A stretch of DNA of 64,000 bases from Exobasidium rhododendri. Lineage: Eukaryota; Basidiomycota; Exobasidiomycetes; Exobasidiales; Exobasidiaceae. The notes beneath the pieces are model-generated. The model was not told the DNA's origin and searched no databases. It saw nothing but the letters and a program-made list of their open reading frames with translations. Location: contig CP110630.1 in the NCBI GenBank assembly GCA_026210745.1, positions 2,728,001-2,792,000 of the forward strand. Direction: 5' to 3'. Both the position numbers and the translations under genes were made by a program. Below, in pieces: positions 40,387 through 51,643 of the stretch. Positions within the stretch are counted from its first letter, which is position 1; each line of letters begins with the position of its first letter.

Positions 40387-41319
40387 ATGTTCAAGCAAAT
40401 TGCCCTCCTCGCCGTCTTGGCCATTGCCTCCGTCAAAGCAGACTACGATCGTGAGTGTCGCGTCCAAGTCTTGTACCGTGTCGCTGTGAGAGCATCGTTC
40501 TGACTGTACCCCTAATCATTCACAGCTGCCAACTTGCCTGCTAAGACTGACTCCGCTCACGGTCAATACGGATACAATGACTGTGTCTCTCGATACGGTG
40601 CCTCTAGTCAAACGTCTAAATGTCAAAATGCGTTCCTCAACAGCGTCAAAGACTTCTGTCTTTGGGCACCCCACTCACCTGACCAGACCATTGGAGCATC
40701 GGAAGCAGTCGAAGTTGCCTGGTGCATGAAATCTGGATACGGTACTCGGTTGATTCCCAACGGTGCCATCAAGGGAGCTCACTTCCTCAAGACACCTTCA
40801 TACGTTCAAATCACCGGAGAGGGTGACTTGACCAAGCTTAATATTCAAGCCAAGGACGAAGGTGGTGAACTTGACCCTCACGGTGCTACCGGTGCTGGTA
40901 ACCCAGTAGGAGGTCTCGTGTTCACCAGGGCGTTCAGTGGTCAATTCCAACAAATCCACGAATGGCAAAACTTCATGTCATCTTCCGAGTTCTGCTTCCG
41001 AGGATGCATTGGAACATACGCAAAGGAATGGTGTCCCCACATCTACGATGTTATGGGATGCTACTGGAACGAACCTGCCAACTACGCAAAGGGAGTCTTT
41101 GAACAATGCGACGGTACCGAAGGTGAATGGCCCGGTGTTTACAACGGAAGCACTTTCTACCAAGGAAACAAGAAGACACCTGCTGCTCAAGCTGCCGGAT
41201 CCAGCAGCGATTGCCGATCATACGCTTCCATCTCAACTGGACCAGCTGCCAAGGTCCCCTCCAAGAGATCAATGCAAACCGCTGTTGCACGATCACCAGA
41301 GTGGGTTTCCGACGAGTAG
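40387..41319 (+). CDS. Secreted macrophage-activating-glycoprotein-like protein
   Basis: Two exons (40387-40450, 40526-41319) give 285 residues. The first exon encodes the signal peptide (MFKQIALLAVLAIASVKA). The mature protein has about ten Cys residues in blocks such as YNDCVSRYG, KDFCLWAPHSP, EVAWCMKSGYGTRLIPNG and EFCFRGCIGTYAKEWCPHIYD, then MGCYWNEP. It closes with a Ser/Ala-rich tail. These blocks, and HFLKTPSYVQITG, fit the basidiomycete family annotated as macrophage-activating glycoprotein, a secreted protein of unknown biochemical role. Codon use is strongly C-ending and biased, unlike most neighbours, which fits high expression. No GPI signal is evident. Confidence 0.88.
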
Positions 41320-42044
41320 GAAGTGAAATCATTCAAGCTTTTTTCTCAGTAGGGAAAGAAGACACATGATGTTCCTGTATAGTGTACGGTAAAATACTCT
41401 CCCTCTCCCTCTTATTGTTTTGTTCTTCGGATTTTGCAATTTTTCCTTTCCCGGTTTTCATCTTGCGGAACACGCAGATCCACGCACGAGCATAGTTACG
41501 AATTGTCATTGACTGCCACCATTCCATCCATGTGGCCCCTCATTTTTTTTTTCTCTTTTTCAATAATCATTTCATTCTTTCCTTTGTTCGTCGTTGTGTT
41601 TTAACTTGTCGCCAAGCTGGGGCTAATCGGTTCTTTCTGCCGTGTTCAAATGTGTGAGCTCTGTTGACGGACCTGATCACCCTTTGTGTGAATCAAATCT
41701 CTAATGTGATTGTATACATATTCCCGTGCGTGCGATACAGTACAGGCACAGCGACGAACACAGTGATAGGCTGCGATGACCTGGATGATAGGCAAGGGGC
41801 AGCAATGTAGAGGAGGGAATCGAGTGGCGAAAGCAGACCATTTTGTACGGTCGCCTGCCGTAAAAAGCGTGTCCTCCCCCGCAAAGATTCATCAATTGGA
41901 TGAAACGCTGCTACATCGAAAAGAGAAAAAATTGAGCATGTTGGTATTGTTACAAGACTTGCGAAATAAGTGGGAAAGGGGGGGAGAGGATGTATGTTGA
42001 AAGGACGGAGGAAGAGAGGAAGGGAAATCGGAAGAAGAAGGCGT
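41320..42044. other. Convergent 3' region, no gene recognised
   Basis: 725 bases between the stops of the glycoprotein gene and the ankyrin gene. It contains T-runs (41545-41554) and no recognisable gene. It fits two 3' untranslated regions. Confidence 0.45.
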
Positions 42045-44563
42045 TCATTTCACAACGTTATTTTTGATTCCATTCAAGAAAGCCTTGACAGCTCCTTTAC
42101 GTTGCTTGTTGGTGGCAAGCTTACTGGTGCTACTTGAGGCGGCTCCTCCTCCTCCTCCACTGATACCAAGACTAGCACTAGAAGTAGATCCCACCTGATA
42201 CGAGTCGCCGTCGAAATTGGTGGCGTAGTGAGGAGTGGTTGTAGCGTCGCTCTGTCCAGTGGTCGATCGTAGATCTTGACATGACTCGTTCTTGTTGAAC
42301 AAGAGTCTGGATGACGAAGAAGGACTCGTCTGAGCGGTAGAAGTGTGAGAGGATTGTGAGAAGACGTCGTTGCTAATTGCACCACTTCGGTTTATGTTCA
42401 GGTTGTCGAGCGAAGAAAGAGAATCTGCGGTGGTAGGTCGACGATTAGAAGACCTTTTCCGGCCACTGGAGTGCGGTCTGGAGGTGTAAGATTCCGAAGG
42501 TAACAAGACGCTTGTCGGACTAAAACGAGACGGATCAGCAGGCAAGGATAGAGCGACACTTTGAGCTGTGGTATCGGGCAAAGAAGGCGGAATACCACCG
42601 TCGTCGTCATCAGCAGTCACCTTCTCGAGTCCGTCTTTGCGGTGATTCAAACGGAAGTTCATTTCCTCCGACCAAGGTGACTCTACTTCCCGATTATAAT
42701 TTGAAGAAGCTGTGTCCCCTCGTTTGTCTTGAAGCTCTAGCTTGTCGACCATCTTAGGAGAAATGGATTGGTTTGATGTAAGGGCAGGTTTAGGTGTGGG
42801 AAGTTGACTTGACGGGAAAGTCGATCCACTTTGCTCTGGTCAAGGAAAGGCGAAGGACATGAGTAGAGCAGATGAGACATGGATTTTGGTGAGACAAACA
42901 TGGATTTAAATAAAAGACCATCGGGCAGATACGTTCCCCTTTACTCACCAGTAAAGATTTCCTTACCTCCACGGAAGGGCACGTTTGGACGAGTGGAAGG
43001 AGAGGAGCGAGAGAAGTTGGTAGCACTCGACTCTGCTCTCGATCGTCTCATCTGAGGAGAATCAGGTGGGGTCGAAAAGGGTGTCAGAGATCCCGGAGTG
43101 ACTTTATTCGAAGTTGCTGACACGGACTCCGAGCTAGAGGGCGTTTGAATGTGTTCAATAACGCTGGGTAGCTGGTGATGTCTCGAGTGACTACTCCCAA
43201 AGGAGGCAATACTTGCCTGTTTACGGATTTTTAGCGTGCTCGACTCCTTCCGTTCTTGAGCAAGTGCTTCGCCGTAGGATGCCAACATCTGAGTTAGTGT
43301 GATTGTTGTACCGTCGACGGTTGTGGGACTGCTGCTGTCTCCCTCTGCCGTTCGTAGAATAGCCTGAGCTTGCTCTTGAGCGGTCGAGCCGTTCCCAAAC
43401 AAGCTCCGCTTTCCACTCAACCGGTAAGTCTTTCGGATAGGACTAGGGGGTGGAACAGCGCTGCCATTCACTCGTCTCTGAGTACCGCCCAACGAAAGCT
43501 CTTCGATGGAGTCAATCGATTGATTGTGAGATGCCGTTGGTGATCGAATTAGTAGAGTTGTGCGAAGTGGATTACTGGGATGAGATGCTCTGTCAAATTT
43601 GGTAGGTAGCGAAGGTCTCCTCTTTGACTGTCGAAGCTGATTCGGCACCGTCGAAGAAGACGAAAGTGACTGAGACGGCAACTTTCTCGTACTTGCCGCC
43701 AAATCGACATCGGAAGGTACTACAGGCATCGGTGGAGGCAAGGGCGGTGTCGTCATAAAGGATGGATTAGATGTCGATGACTTGAGGTTCGGGTTCGAGC
43801 ACACTTTTGCCAACGCTTGCTTTTTGTGATTTCGAAGGGTTGCCTTGACACCTGCAGCAGCAGAGCTGAGCTGATCAAATGATCGCTGACTTCGTAGTGA
43901 ACTGGCTGTGAGAAAGTTGCTCTGATCTTGAGAGCAAGAAGAAAATGTGGAAGAGCTGGAAGTCGTGAGCCCTGCTAGACCGTTTGGTCCATAGGAAGTG
44001 ATCCAGAGTCTCAGCAGCGATGCACAGGCAGAATGTCCTTGCGAAGAAGCCAAAGCCTCTGGTGTGAGGCCATCCTTGTCTTTCGCAGTAGGTCGAGCTC
44101 CTGATTCCAGCAACAATCGTACAACGGCGAGGTGACCATTAGCAGCAGCAAAGTGAAGTGGTGTCGACCCTTCTGTTCCAGTCATAGAACCCATTCCTGC
44201 ACCTTTGGGAGTCTTGACCCGTGTTGCATTCACATCGGCTCCATAGTTCAGCAACAATCGCACCACCGCTTCACTCCCACCCGAACAAGCAGCGTGCAAT
44301 GGTGTCAGACCATTGAGAATGCTGGTGTGCGGCTGCCCATTATCCAAGGCAAATTTCACCAAACCAAGATTGCCAGTCGCAGCAGCATTGTGAAGTCCGA
44401 GGTTCTGGTGCAGGCCCGCGTCATTGGCAGTGTTACTGGGCCACAAGCTACTGACAGCACCTACACTGCCACTCCTAGAGATCAGACTGCTGCCATTGGA
44501 CGCTCCCGTCGTGGATGCACTAGCGTTGCGGAACTGTGAAGTGCTCTTCGCGCCTCGCAGCAT
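42045..44563 (-). CDS. Ankyrin-repeat protein with long disordered C-terminus
   Basis: Two exons (44563-42949, 42835-42045) give 801 residues; the intron is GTGAGT to CCAG at phase 1 and the frame continues through 42752. Ankyrin repeats occupy about residues 54-187: a first GLHNAAATGNLGLVKFAL, then GLTPLHAACSGGSEAVVRLLL, then GSTPLHFAAANGHLAVVRLLL and a final GLTPEALASSQGHSACASLL. The remaining 600 residues are Ser/Thr/Arg-rich without a recognised domain; several basic Ser-containing stretches could be kinase sites. The C-terminus ends KGAVKAFLNGIKNNVVK, a possible short amphipathic helix. The protein is probably a scaffold; no function is assigned. Confidence 0.8.
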
Positions 44564-46687
44564 GATTCTCAGAAAAGCTTGCTGTGCCTTTTGAAGTCCT
44601 CCAGATAGAAATAAGGAGCCATTCAGGTCCAGGATAAGGCTCGAGAGGTGAACTCAAAGGCCCGTTGCTGCAGATGGAGGCAGTCGCTATGGTAGGCAGA
44701 AACGTCCTGTCGTCGATATGGATTTGTCTCACTTTGCAGCACGACGAGACTGTGGAAGGCTCGGGAGCTCGATCAAAAGAGCGCGATAGTATCTAAGATG
44801 GGACAAGTAGTTCAGAAGCTGGATGTATGGTGCAACAAGCTGTACTTACTCACCAGCTCAAGCTGATCTTCAAAAGGAGGCAGTATCGCCTACTACAGTC
44901 TCTCCTATGTTGTGTGGAGGATTGACGGCAAGGAAGAAGCTGGTCGCTGCAGCTTTAATTCTTTCAGCATCCACGCTCTAGAGGAGATACGGTCGCTTCT
45001 GTGTTGTGGGCGCCAAAGATGATGAGAAGGGGGCGGAATGGGTGGTAGAGGTTCAAGAGGAGATGCTGCACCTCTTGCGTAGATTCTCTACACCTTGGAT
45101 CAAGATGTACTCCCGTGTCGATTTTGATGTGTTATATTATCTTTGCTCAATATACTTCCGGTAATAGTAGTCGTACGCGATTTTACAAAGAGACACCACT
45201 TATGGCCTGCTCTCCACTAGCTTTTGACTTATCTTTATTTTCCAAAGTTCACACGCCTCTCGTCGTAGCAAGAATTACGCTTCCGGCCACGTGTAGAGAG
45301 AGCACATGTCGACAAGCACCTCACAGGTGAAGACAAGGCCCTTTGAATACCCCTCCCTCTAAAAGCAGATGCGCATATCACTTGTGATAGCGCAGTATCT
45401 TGAGCGTAACGTCGGAATATTCGTACTCACACCTTCCTCTTAGTCTGCATCTTTGCAATATTACTGAGAAGGAAAATGACACCTAACAAGGTCATTGTCA
45501 TTTTCGGAAGACGGGAACGGAAGCTCGGCCTCTTCTGCTAGAAGTATACGTAGCTGGTGTGCCCTCGAATGACAGTTATTTTGCTCGCCTTACCTGCTCT
45601 AATGCAATCATCATCATGTGCCAGATCTGACGGCCCTATCCCACCCTTTTTGTACACCGGGCGCTCTCTTGAAGCTTTTGTCTTCAGACTCTCTAATGTC
45701 TTGTCACTTCCTGCCGCGCTTGAAATCAGGTCTCTTTGGGCCGCGTACGAGCAGCAGCAGCCTTGTTTGGTAAAACGGTTGAAAGAAAGGACGCGTTAGC
45801 TTCCTTTACATTGGTATAATTTGTATTGATCGTATCTAATATCGCCTTCCTGTACTGACTGTCCTGTACGTCTAATGATTGCCCTCAGCTTTTCGAAAAA
45901 GAGACTGCAGGAGTGCCTGGACACGGGGGCGGGGGAATGGAAAAGGAAAAGCCAGACACAGAAATGAAACGGTGCAGCACAATCGACCTTCCCTCACCCA
46001 ATTTCAAAGTTCAGGCGTCGCTCGCCCTTTCCTTGACACGCCACGCTTTCTTTTCTCCTTTTTTTTTACACTTTCTCGTCTCCATTTGCTTGCTGAAACG
46101 CTTTCAAACGATCACCATCTTTCTCACCCGAAGCACGGCCATCCGGGCTCTAGAAAACACATTGCACTTCGTTGACTCTTTCATCATCCAACTCTAAGCA
46201 TTCCTTTATCTTATCCCTTCAGCATAGATCGCGCAACCCTCCTTCTCTTCTTCTCACGTTACTACAACTTCCGCCAACATCTATACCGATACACGTCCCG
46301 GCCGAACTTGTAGTGTGAAGATATAGATACAGCCCGTAAAGTGGGAGAGGTCCGAGCACAACCGACAGCATCTGGGCGTCTTTCGACCACTGATCTGGCT
46401 GTCTCGGTCTGCGGGGATCTCAAGACATCGAAGACTTCTGCACTTCACTTGGCCACGCAAAGCCGAACCCAAAATCTGCTGCCACTGCTATATACGCGCG
46501 CGCGCAAACAACAAACGCCATCCTTGAAAATTACTGAGCGTGCGTGCGCGTCTCGATTGGCGTTCCCACCGCAGTGACTGGTCTTTCGGGAAGGGAGTTA
46601 GTGACCTTGAGGTAGCAGACATAGTATTTTCAGTGGCTTTTCCTCTGTGCATAGAGAGAAGCCCAGCCACTTTCCGTACCACCTGCA
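44564..46687. promoter_or_regulatory. Long intergenic region between divergent ankyrin and Whi3-like genes
   Basis: 2.1 kb without a convincing coding sequence on either strand. The right half (about 46050-46690) is pyrimidine-rich and looks like a transcribed leader. It contains a CGCGCGCG tract near 46495. Long leaders are common for fungal RNA-binding regulators. A spliced leader is possible but not resolved. No tRNA or repeat element was found. Confidence 0.35.
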
Positions 46688-49600
46688 ATGTCAGCAGCAG
46701 ATTCGTCTGCTGCCGCTCGCGTTGGGGTAGGGACATCGAAGAGCTCTACAGCAAAAGCATCAATGAACAATCGACAAGGCATGACGAGTGGAGGAGGGGG
46801 AGGAGGGGGAGGAGGTGGTGGTAATGGTGGGACGGGCATTGCTTCTGGTGGTATTGCAAGTGCGAACAAGATAGCGGCAGGCGCATCCGATTCTTTTCAG
46901 CAGCAGCAAACATCTTTACCACCCGCGCAGAATCCTTGGGGCCTGCCCCCTAAGGAGTGGAGAGACATGGACGCCCGATCTGCTCCTTTTCAAGCTGGAC
47001 TGGGCAATCGAGAGACAAGTTCACCGAGACAGCCTTTCGCCCTTGCAGCATCTTCATCTGCATCATCTTCGCCGCCTAAAGCAAGTGACACTTATACTTC
47101 ACCACCCGCTCTCGCTGCACCTAGAGCCGTGCCACCTTATCCCAGATTCACTTCACCTACACCTCAGGAGAACGTTACTGCGCGATCACCATCACCGTCA
47201 AAGCGTGGAGGTCCACCATTTACTTTTGGAGGAGGTTCGAATGATGCTAGGGAAAGATGGGCAAGTTTGGGTCAAGCTCAACAAAATTTTGTTTCTCAGC
47301 AACCACCTCTTTCGACGTCGCAACAAGTCTCTTCGCAACAGCGACAACAGACACAACAGCAACAATCCAATCCTTCCGACTCTCAGCGGAAAATGATGCC
47401 CCCGCCGGGCTCGTTTTCCAAGGAAGTGTTTTTGGGGTACAATGACATTTGGGGAAACGGAGGAGGTCCACAAAGAGGGTCCGAGAGATCTTCTCAAGGT
47501 CACTCTGAGCTTGCCGGACCTGGTCATGGACAGCGTTCGTATACGATCTCCTCCTCCCATCCGTCTGACTTAGAGCAAATCAACACCCGTTTTGATCCGT
47601 CCAACTTAGCCTTTGGACGAGAAGAAGGGCCTTACAGTGGCGGTGGTGTCATGTCGAATGGAGGAGTCAATCGTAGCAATGAAGATGCCTCTCGAGCTCC
47701 CTTCCAAAATATGCCAAATATTCCTGCTTCCGGAAGCATGAGTCCCCGGAGCCTGCTACACTACCACCAACAGCAAATTCAAGCTCAACAAGCTATGGCA
47801 ATTCAAGCTGCTCAACAAGGTGTTGGTGGCTCAAACATGAATCAAAACAGTCAAGGGCTAATGACGTCTGCTTCGAGCAATGAAGAAATAACAACTGTCT
47901 TCATCGTCGGCTTTCCAGATGACATGACAGAGAGGGAATTTGCGAACATGTTTCTCTTTGCGAAAGGATTTGAAGCTTCCACTCTCAAGATACCTAGTGG
48001 TGGGCCGACTGCAGGACCAATCGGTGTAAATCAGAGACCAGGGGAAAGCGGAATGGGTGGCCCTGGTGGACCATACAATGCTGTAAATCTACCCGGATCC
48101 AATGTGTTCGATCTGAATAGTAGCGGACCCCCCGGTGGATGGGATGAACAAAGTCTTTCCCTAGCACTCTCGCGCACTGGAACAGGTGGTGAAGCTTACA
48201 ATACCTTAGGAGCAAATCTAGGCAGTTCTTCTGCAAACAGTGGTGGAGTAGGAAGTAACGCAGGCGGTGGAATTGGTCAAGCGACGGGACCAGGAGCTAA
48301 AATCAAGCAAATCATCGGATTCGCAAAGTTCCGTACTCGATCAGAAGCACTTGAAGCTAGAGACACCTTGAATGGCCGAAAGATTGATGCAGAGAGGGGT
48401 TGCGTGTTAAAGACGGAAATGGCCAAGAAGAACCTACACACGAAACAACGGCCGATCTTGTCAAGTAGCAACGCGATCGATGGAAGCTTCGGTGGAGGAC
48501 AACAAGGAGGAGGCGGTGCTCCCACTACTCTTGGAGGATTCACTAATGGCGGTGGAAATGTGCAACCTGCCTCTTCTGCTGCTCCACCAGCAGTCTTACC
48601 ATCTGGTCATCCTCTTGCTCTGAATGGCGGTGGCAATGGATCGAATTCATTGGAACGCGAGATGGCGTTTGGACCTAGAAGTCGACCGGATGGTGGCCCT
48701 ATCATGGGGCCTGCTGCTTTTACTGCGATGAATGCATCTAGTCAGACGAACGGCTTTGATCCGTTTATCAATACTGGGAATAGCATTGGCCCTACACCTC
48801 CTGGAGTGCCTTTGTCGAATGGCCTTTTGTCTCCATCCCATGAGTCGGTGTATGGCCGTGGGTCGGACTTTTTTCCCAGGAGTCGAATTGGTCACGAGGA
48901 ATCTCAGGGTTCCGAACCGGGAAAGGTGACAAATGCGGCCAACGACGGTAAGCCAAGCAGCAACAGTGCCGCCGCCACCACGAACACGACTGCTGGTGAC
49001 AAGTGGACACCGTTGGGCCCCTTGGACTACTATGACGGTCTGCAACAGCGCAGTCAGCAACACCCAGGAGGGCAGCAGCAACAGCAGCAGGCTGGTCCTC
49101 CTCCTCCAATCGTCTTTCAAGGCAATGGTATTCGAGGACCAGATTGGGCTGCATTGGGATCTCCTCCTGGCTTGTTTGCATCCGCTCGCAGTAGCGAGAC
49201 TAGTGGCTTTGCAAGTCCGTTGAGTCCATTCGGAGAGCACCCGCCTCCTGCCCAGCAGCCTCCGCCTCAACAAATCCCCTCACAACAACAGCAGCAGCAG
49301 CAGCAGCACTACCCGACTCATTCTCAGCAGCAGCAGCAGCAACAACAACAACAACAACAACAACACCAACACCATCAGCAACGCCAACAGCACCAACAAA
49401 TGATCAGCAATGGCGGTAATGGGAAGCAACAGGCGGAGGATTTTGGGAAAGGGGAGTCGACGGTAGGGGGAACGGTTCCAGTAATGAGCCCAATTCCCTC
49501 ACCGCCTCTGCTTGGGTCTGAGAAAACAAGTAATGAAGTGCCTAGTACGTTACACAATGCCGCTAGACCACACTCAAGAGTGTCGTCGAACACTCGATCG

Positions 49601-50212
49601 CGACATGGCTCTCGTACCACTTCACCAGTCAATGTTACCACTTCAACTTTTGTCCAAAGGTTTGGATCTCTCAGGATCGGCTCCCCCACTATCAATCAAC
49701 CTCGACCATTTTCACCCAATCAACAGAAATCTCCCTCTGGTGAGAGCAATCTTTCTCATCACGGTGTCTCTATTCATCCTCCCAACACCACCTTGATCAC
49801 GTCCACTGCAACGAGTCCAACGAGTCCACTCTTTGACTCTTCCAATCATCTATCCCCCAGTCCGACGTCTCGAAGTTTCAGCATCGACGCCAATCCACCT
49901 GGCAACACTCTCTTCGTAGGCAATCTTCCCGGTAGCATCAACTCTCCACCGGCCACTACTCTGCTCGAAGAAGCGCTGCGTAAGATTTTCTCCCAAAAGA
50001 AAGGGTTCCGACAGATGAGCTTTCGCGTGAAGAGTACAGGACCGATGTGCTTTGTGGAATTCGAAGACGTCGGCTGTGCCGGCAGAGCACTAGGAGAGGC
50101 CAACGGAGACAACGTAGACGGCACCGTCAAAGGTGGTCTTCGATTGAGCTTCAGCAAGAACCCTTTGTTCAAGAGCACCTTGGTCGAGCTGAATGGGGTG
50201 AGTAGCACGTGA
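46688..50212 (+). CDS. WHI3-like: Whi3-like RNA-binding protein with polyQ tracts
   Basis: A single open frame of 1174 residues. RRM 1 begins near residue 402 (TVFIVGFPDDMTEREFANMF) and is interrupted by a Gly/Pro-rich loop before IIGFAKFRTRSEALEARDTL. RRM 2 (about 1070-1165) has NTLFVGNLPGS, then GFRQMSFRVKSTGPMCFVEFEDV and LRLSFSKNPL, the Whi3/Scw1 signature. Between and before them are Gly-rich (about 38-53), Gln-rich and polyQ/His segments (about 860-905). Whi3 in yeast binds G1 cyclin mRNA and condenses through its polyQ region; in filamentous fungi it patterns nuclear cycles and polarity. The last codons coincide with a possible donor at 50198. Confidence 0.88.
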   Translation: MSAADSSAAARVGVGTSKSSTAKASMNNRQGMTSGGGGGGGGGGGNGGTGIASGGIASANKIAAGASDSFQQQQTSLPPAQNPWGLPPKEWRDMDARSAPFQAGLGNRETSSPRQPFALAASSSASSSPPKASDTYTSPPALAAPRAVPPYPRFTSPTPQENVTARSPSPSKRGGPPFTFGGGSNDARERWASLGQAQQNFVSQQPPLSTSQQVSSQQRQQTQQQQSNPSDSQRKMMPPPGSFSKEVFLGYNDIWGNGGGPQRGSERSSQGHSELAGPGHGQRSYTISSSHPSDLEQINTRFDPSNLAFGREEGPYSGGGVMSNGGVNRSNEDASRAPFQNMPNIPASGSMSPRSLLHYHQQQIQAQQAMAIQAAQQGVGGSNMNQNSQGLMTSASSNEEITTVFIVGFPDDMTEREFANMFLFAKGFEASTLKIPSGGPTAGPIGVNQRPGESGMGGPGGPYNAVNLPGSNVFDLNSSGPPGGWDEQSLSLALSRTGTGGEAYNTLGANLGSSSANSGGVGSNAGGGIGQATGPGAKIKQIIGFAKFRTRSEALEARDTLNGRKIDAERGCVLKTEMAKKNLHTKQRPILSSSNAIDGSFGGGQQGGGGAPTTLGGFTNGGGNVQPASSAAPPAVLPSGHPLALNGGGNGSNSLEREMAFGPRSRPDGGPIMGPAAFTAMNASSQTNGFDPFINTGNSIGPTPPGVPLSNGLLSPSHESVYGRGSDFFPRSRIGHEESQGSEPGKVTNAANDGKPSSNSAAATTNTTAGDKWTPLGPLDYYDGLQQRSQQHPGGQQQQQQAGPPPPIVFQGNGIRGPDWAALGSPPGLFASARSSETSGFASPLSPFGEHPPPAQQPPPQQIPSQQQQQQQQHYPTHSQQQQQQQQQQQQQHQHHQQRQQHQQMISNGGNGKQQAEDFGKGESTVGGTVPVMSPIPSPPLLGSEKTSNEVPSTLHNAARPHSRVSSNTRSRHGSRTTSPVNVTTSTFVQRFGSLRIGSPTINQPRPFSPNQQKSPSGESNLSHHGVSIHPPNTTLITSTATSPTSPLFDSSNHLSPSPTSRSFSIDANPPGNTLFVGNLPGSINSPPATTLLEEALRKIFSQKKGFRQMSFRVKSTGPMCFVEFEDVGCAGRALGEANGDNVDGTVKGGLRLSFSKNPLFKSTLVELNGVSST

Positions 50213-50375
50213 GAGCGGAGAAAGAAGGAGGGGCCGGCGAGTGAGGAAAAAGAGGCTCATTCTTCTTGCTCTTCTTTTTCTCCTTACTCTTCCTCCATAT
50301 TGCCCTGCTCGCTATGAAATACGCCTCCCTTCACCTCATCGCGTCCTTCGCTACTTGACGTTCAGCAAGGCGCAG

Positions 50376-50930
50376 ATGGAACAGCCTCTACCAACAAAGG
50401 AACCTCCCTTCGACCTAGAGCAGCTTAACACACTGGAAGAGACTGCTTACCACGCCGGTCTCTACGATGGCGAAAGGCATGGCAGATTACACGGCGTCTT
50501 TGAAGGCCGAGAGCTTGGCACACTGAAAGGATTCGAGATCTGGGAAGAGATTGGCCAGATGATTGGTGTTGCACGGTTTTGGCTCACGGTACTCTCGCTG
50601 TCTAAAGGTACGGACCGGAAGCAAGTGAAGCAAATACAACAATTGGAGTCTCTTTTAGACTTGATCGACACTTTGCCGATGGAAAACAGGGAGGAAGTCA
50701 ATCTCTTTGGCATGATGGAGAGGATACGAGCAAAGTATAAATTGGTCAGCTTTTCTTTGGGTCTACCTGCTGCTGTCAAAATGGATGTCGGAGGGGGGCA
50801 AGCCTCCAGCAGCGGCGGCAAAAGTAACAAGGTCATCAACAGCAACGACGTCTCGTCTCAGGCACGCGTGAATCGCAGCACAACCCAACTCAATGGCAGA
50901 GCAGTGGACACCAGCAAGCTCGAATTCTAG
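50376..50930 (+). CDS. LTO1: Lto1/ORAOV1 homologue, Fe-S adaptor for Rli1
   Basis: An uninterrupted frame of 184 residues from the ATG at 50376. The deca-GX3 motif is plain: LEETAYHAGLYDGERHGRLHG followed by VFEGRELGTLKGFEIWEEIG (about residues 18-58). Lto1 works with Yae1 as the adaptor that lets the cytosolic iron-sulfur machinery insert clusters into the ABC protein Rli1/ABCE1, needed for ribosome recycling and biogenesis. The C-terminal part is a helical region with a variable Ser/Asn-rich end. In-frame codons continue upstream but are CT-rich leader. It follows the Whi3-like gene by only 163 bases. Confidence 0.88.
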   Translation: MEQPLPTKEPPFDLEQLNTLEETAYHAGLYDGERHGRLHGVFEGRELGTLKGFEIWEEIGQMIGVARFWLTVLSLSKGTDRKQVKQIQQLESLLDLIDTLPMENREEVNLFGMMERIRAKYKLVSFSLGLPAAVKMDVGGGQASSSGGKSNKVINSNDVSSQARVNRSTTQLNGRAVDTSKLEF

Positions 50931-51643
50931 GACACTTATACCACAAACGACACACTACCACACATTGTAGACGCGCTCTCTCTCTTTCGCTTCCGGTCTC
51001 CCTTTCTCACACATATGCACCCGGATGTGCAGAAATCATGCGCACAACGATACCCTCGCCCTCCAATGGATCGTTCTCTCGGCTCTCTAACTTACATCCA
51101 CCAATTCTTTTGGTACCTTTCAGCCGTTTTATTTTTCCCACTTCTCCCAAAAAAGGAAGGGGGCCATTCTGCACTCTTCTTCGGCTACATCTCTTCTTCT
51201 TTCATCCTCTTTGACTCAACACTCACACCTCTCTCCCCGGATTTTTTTTTCCCGACTCAATCGCAACTGTCTTCTCTATCATTTTTAAACTTAGAAACCG
51301 CATTTTTCGTCAATAAGCTCTTCAATCGCAACTCTTCGGGACCCATCTTGCACCTATCATCATTCACCTTGTCACCAACAACAGAAGCCCATCGAAAGCA
51401 ATCTCTTCTTCCATCTACCAGGTACACTACTATTCTCATGCGCGCTCCCTTTCATCCTCTCTTGTCTATCTCTCCTTCTATGTTTTTAGCCAGCCTGCTC
51501 TCGTTTGGCAGTTGGTGTCGCACGCTACTCTCTCTCTCGTCCTTTCTTCCTTCTTCTTGCTATAAATCATACATATATTCTCCCCTGATGTTCGGGTTTG
51601 ACTGGGATTCGGGGTCATGGTATATATTCGCGATCGCAGTTCC
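50931..51643. other. Convergent 3' region, CT-rich, no gene recognised
   Basis: 713 bases between the stops of LTO1 and the sulfurtransferase gene. One open frame of 210 codons crosses it, but the composition is T/C-driven with no protein-like pattern, and I do not accept it as a gene. Confidence 0.5.

Noticed and set aside
45879-46175. Short open frames upstream of the Whi3-like gene
   Set aside because: They are pyrimidine-rich leader sequence with no conserved pattern.
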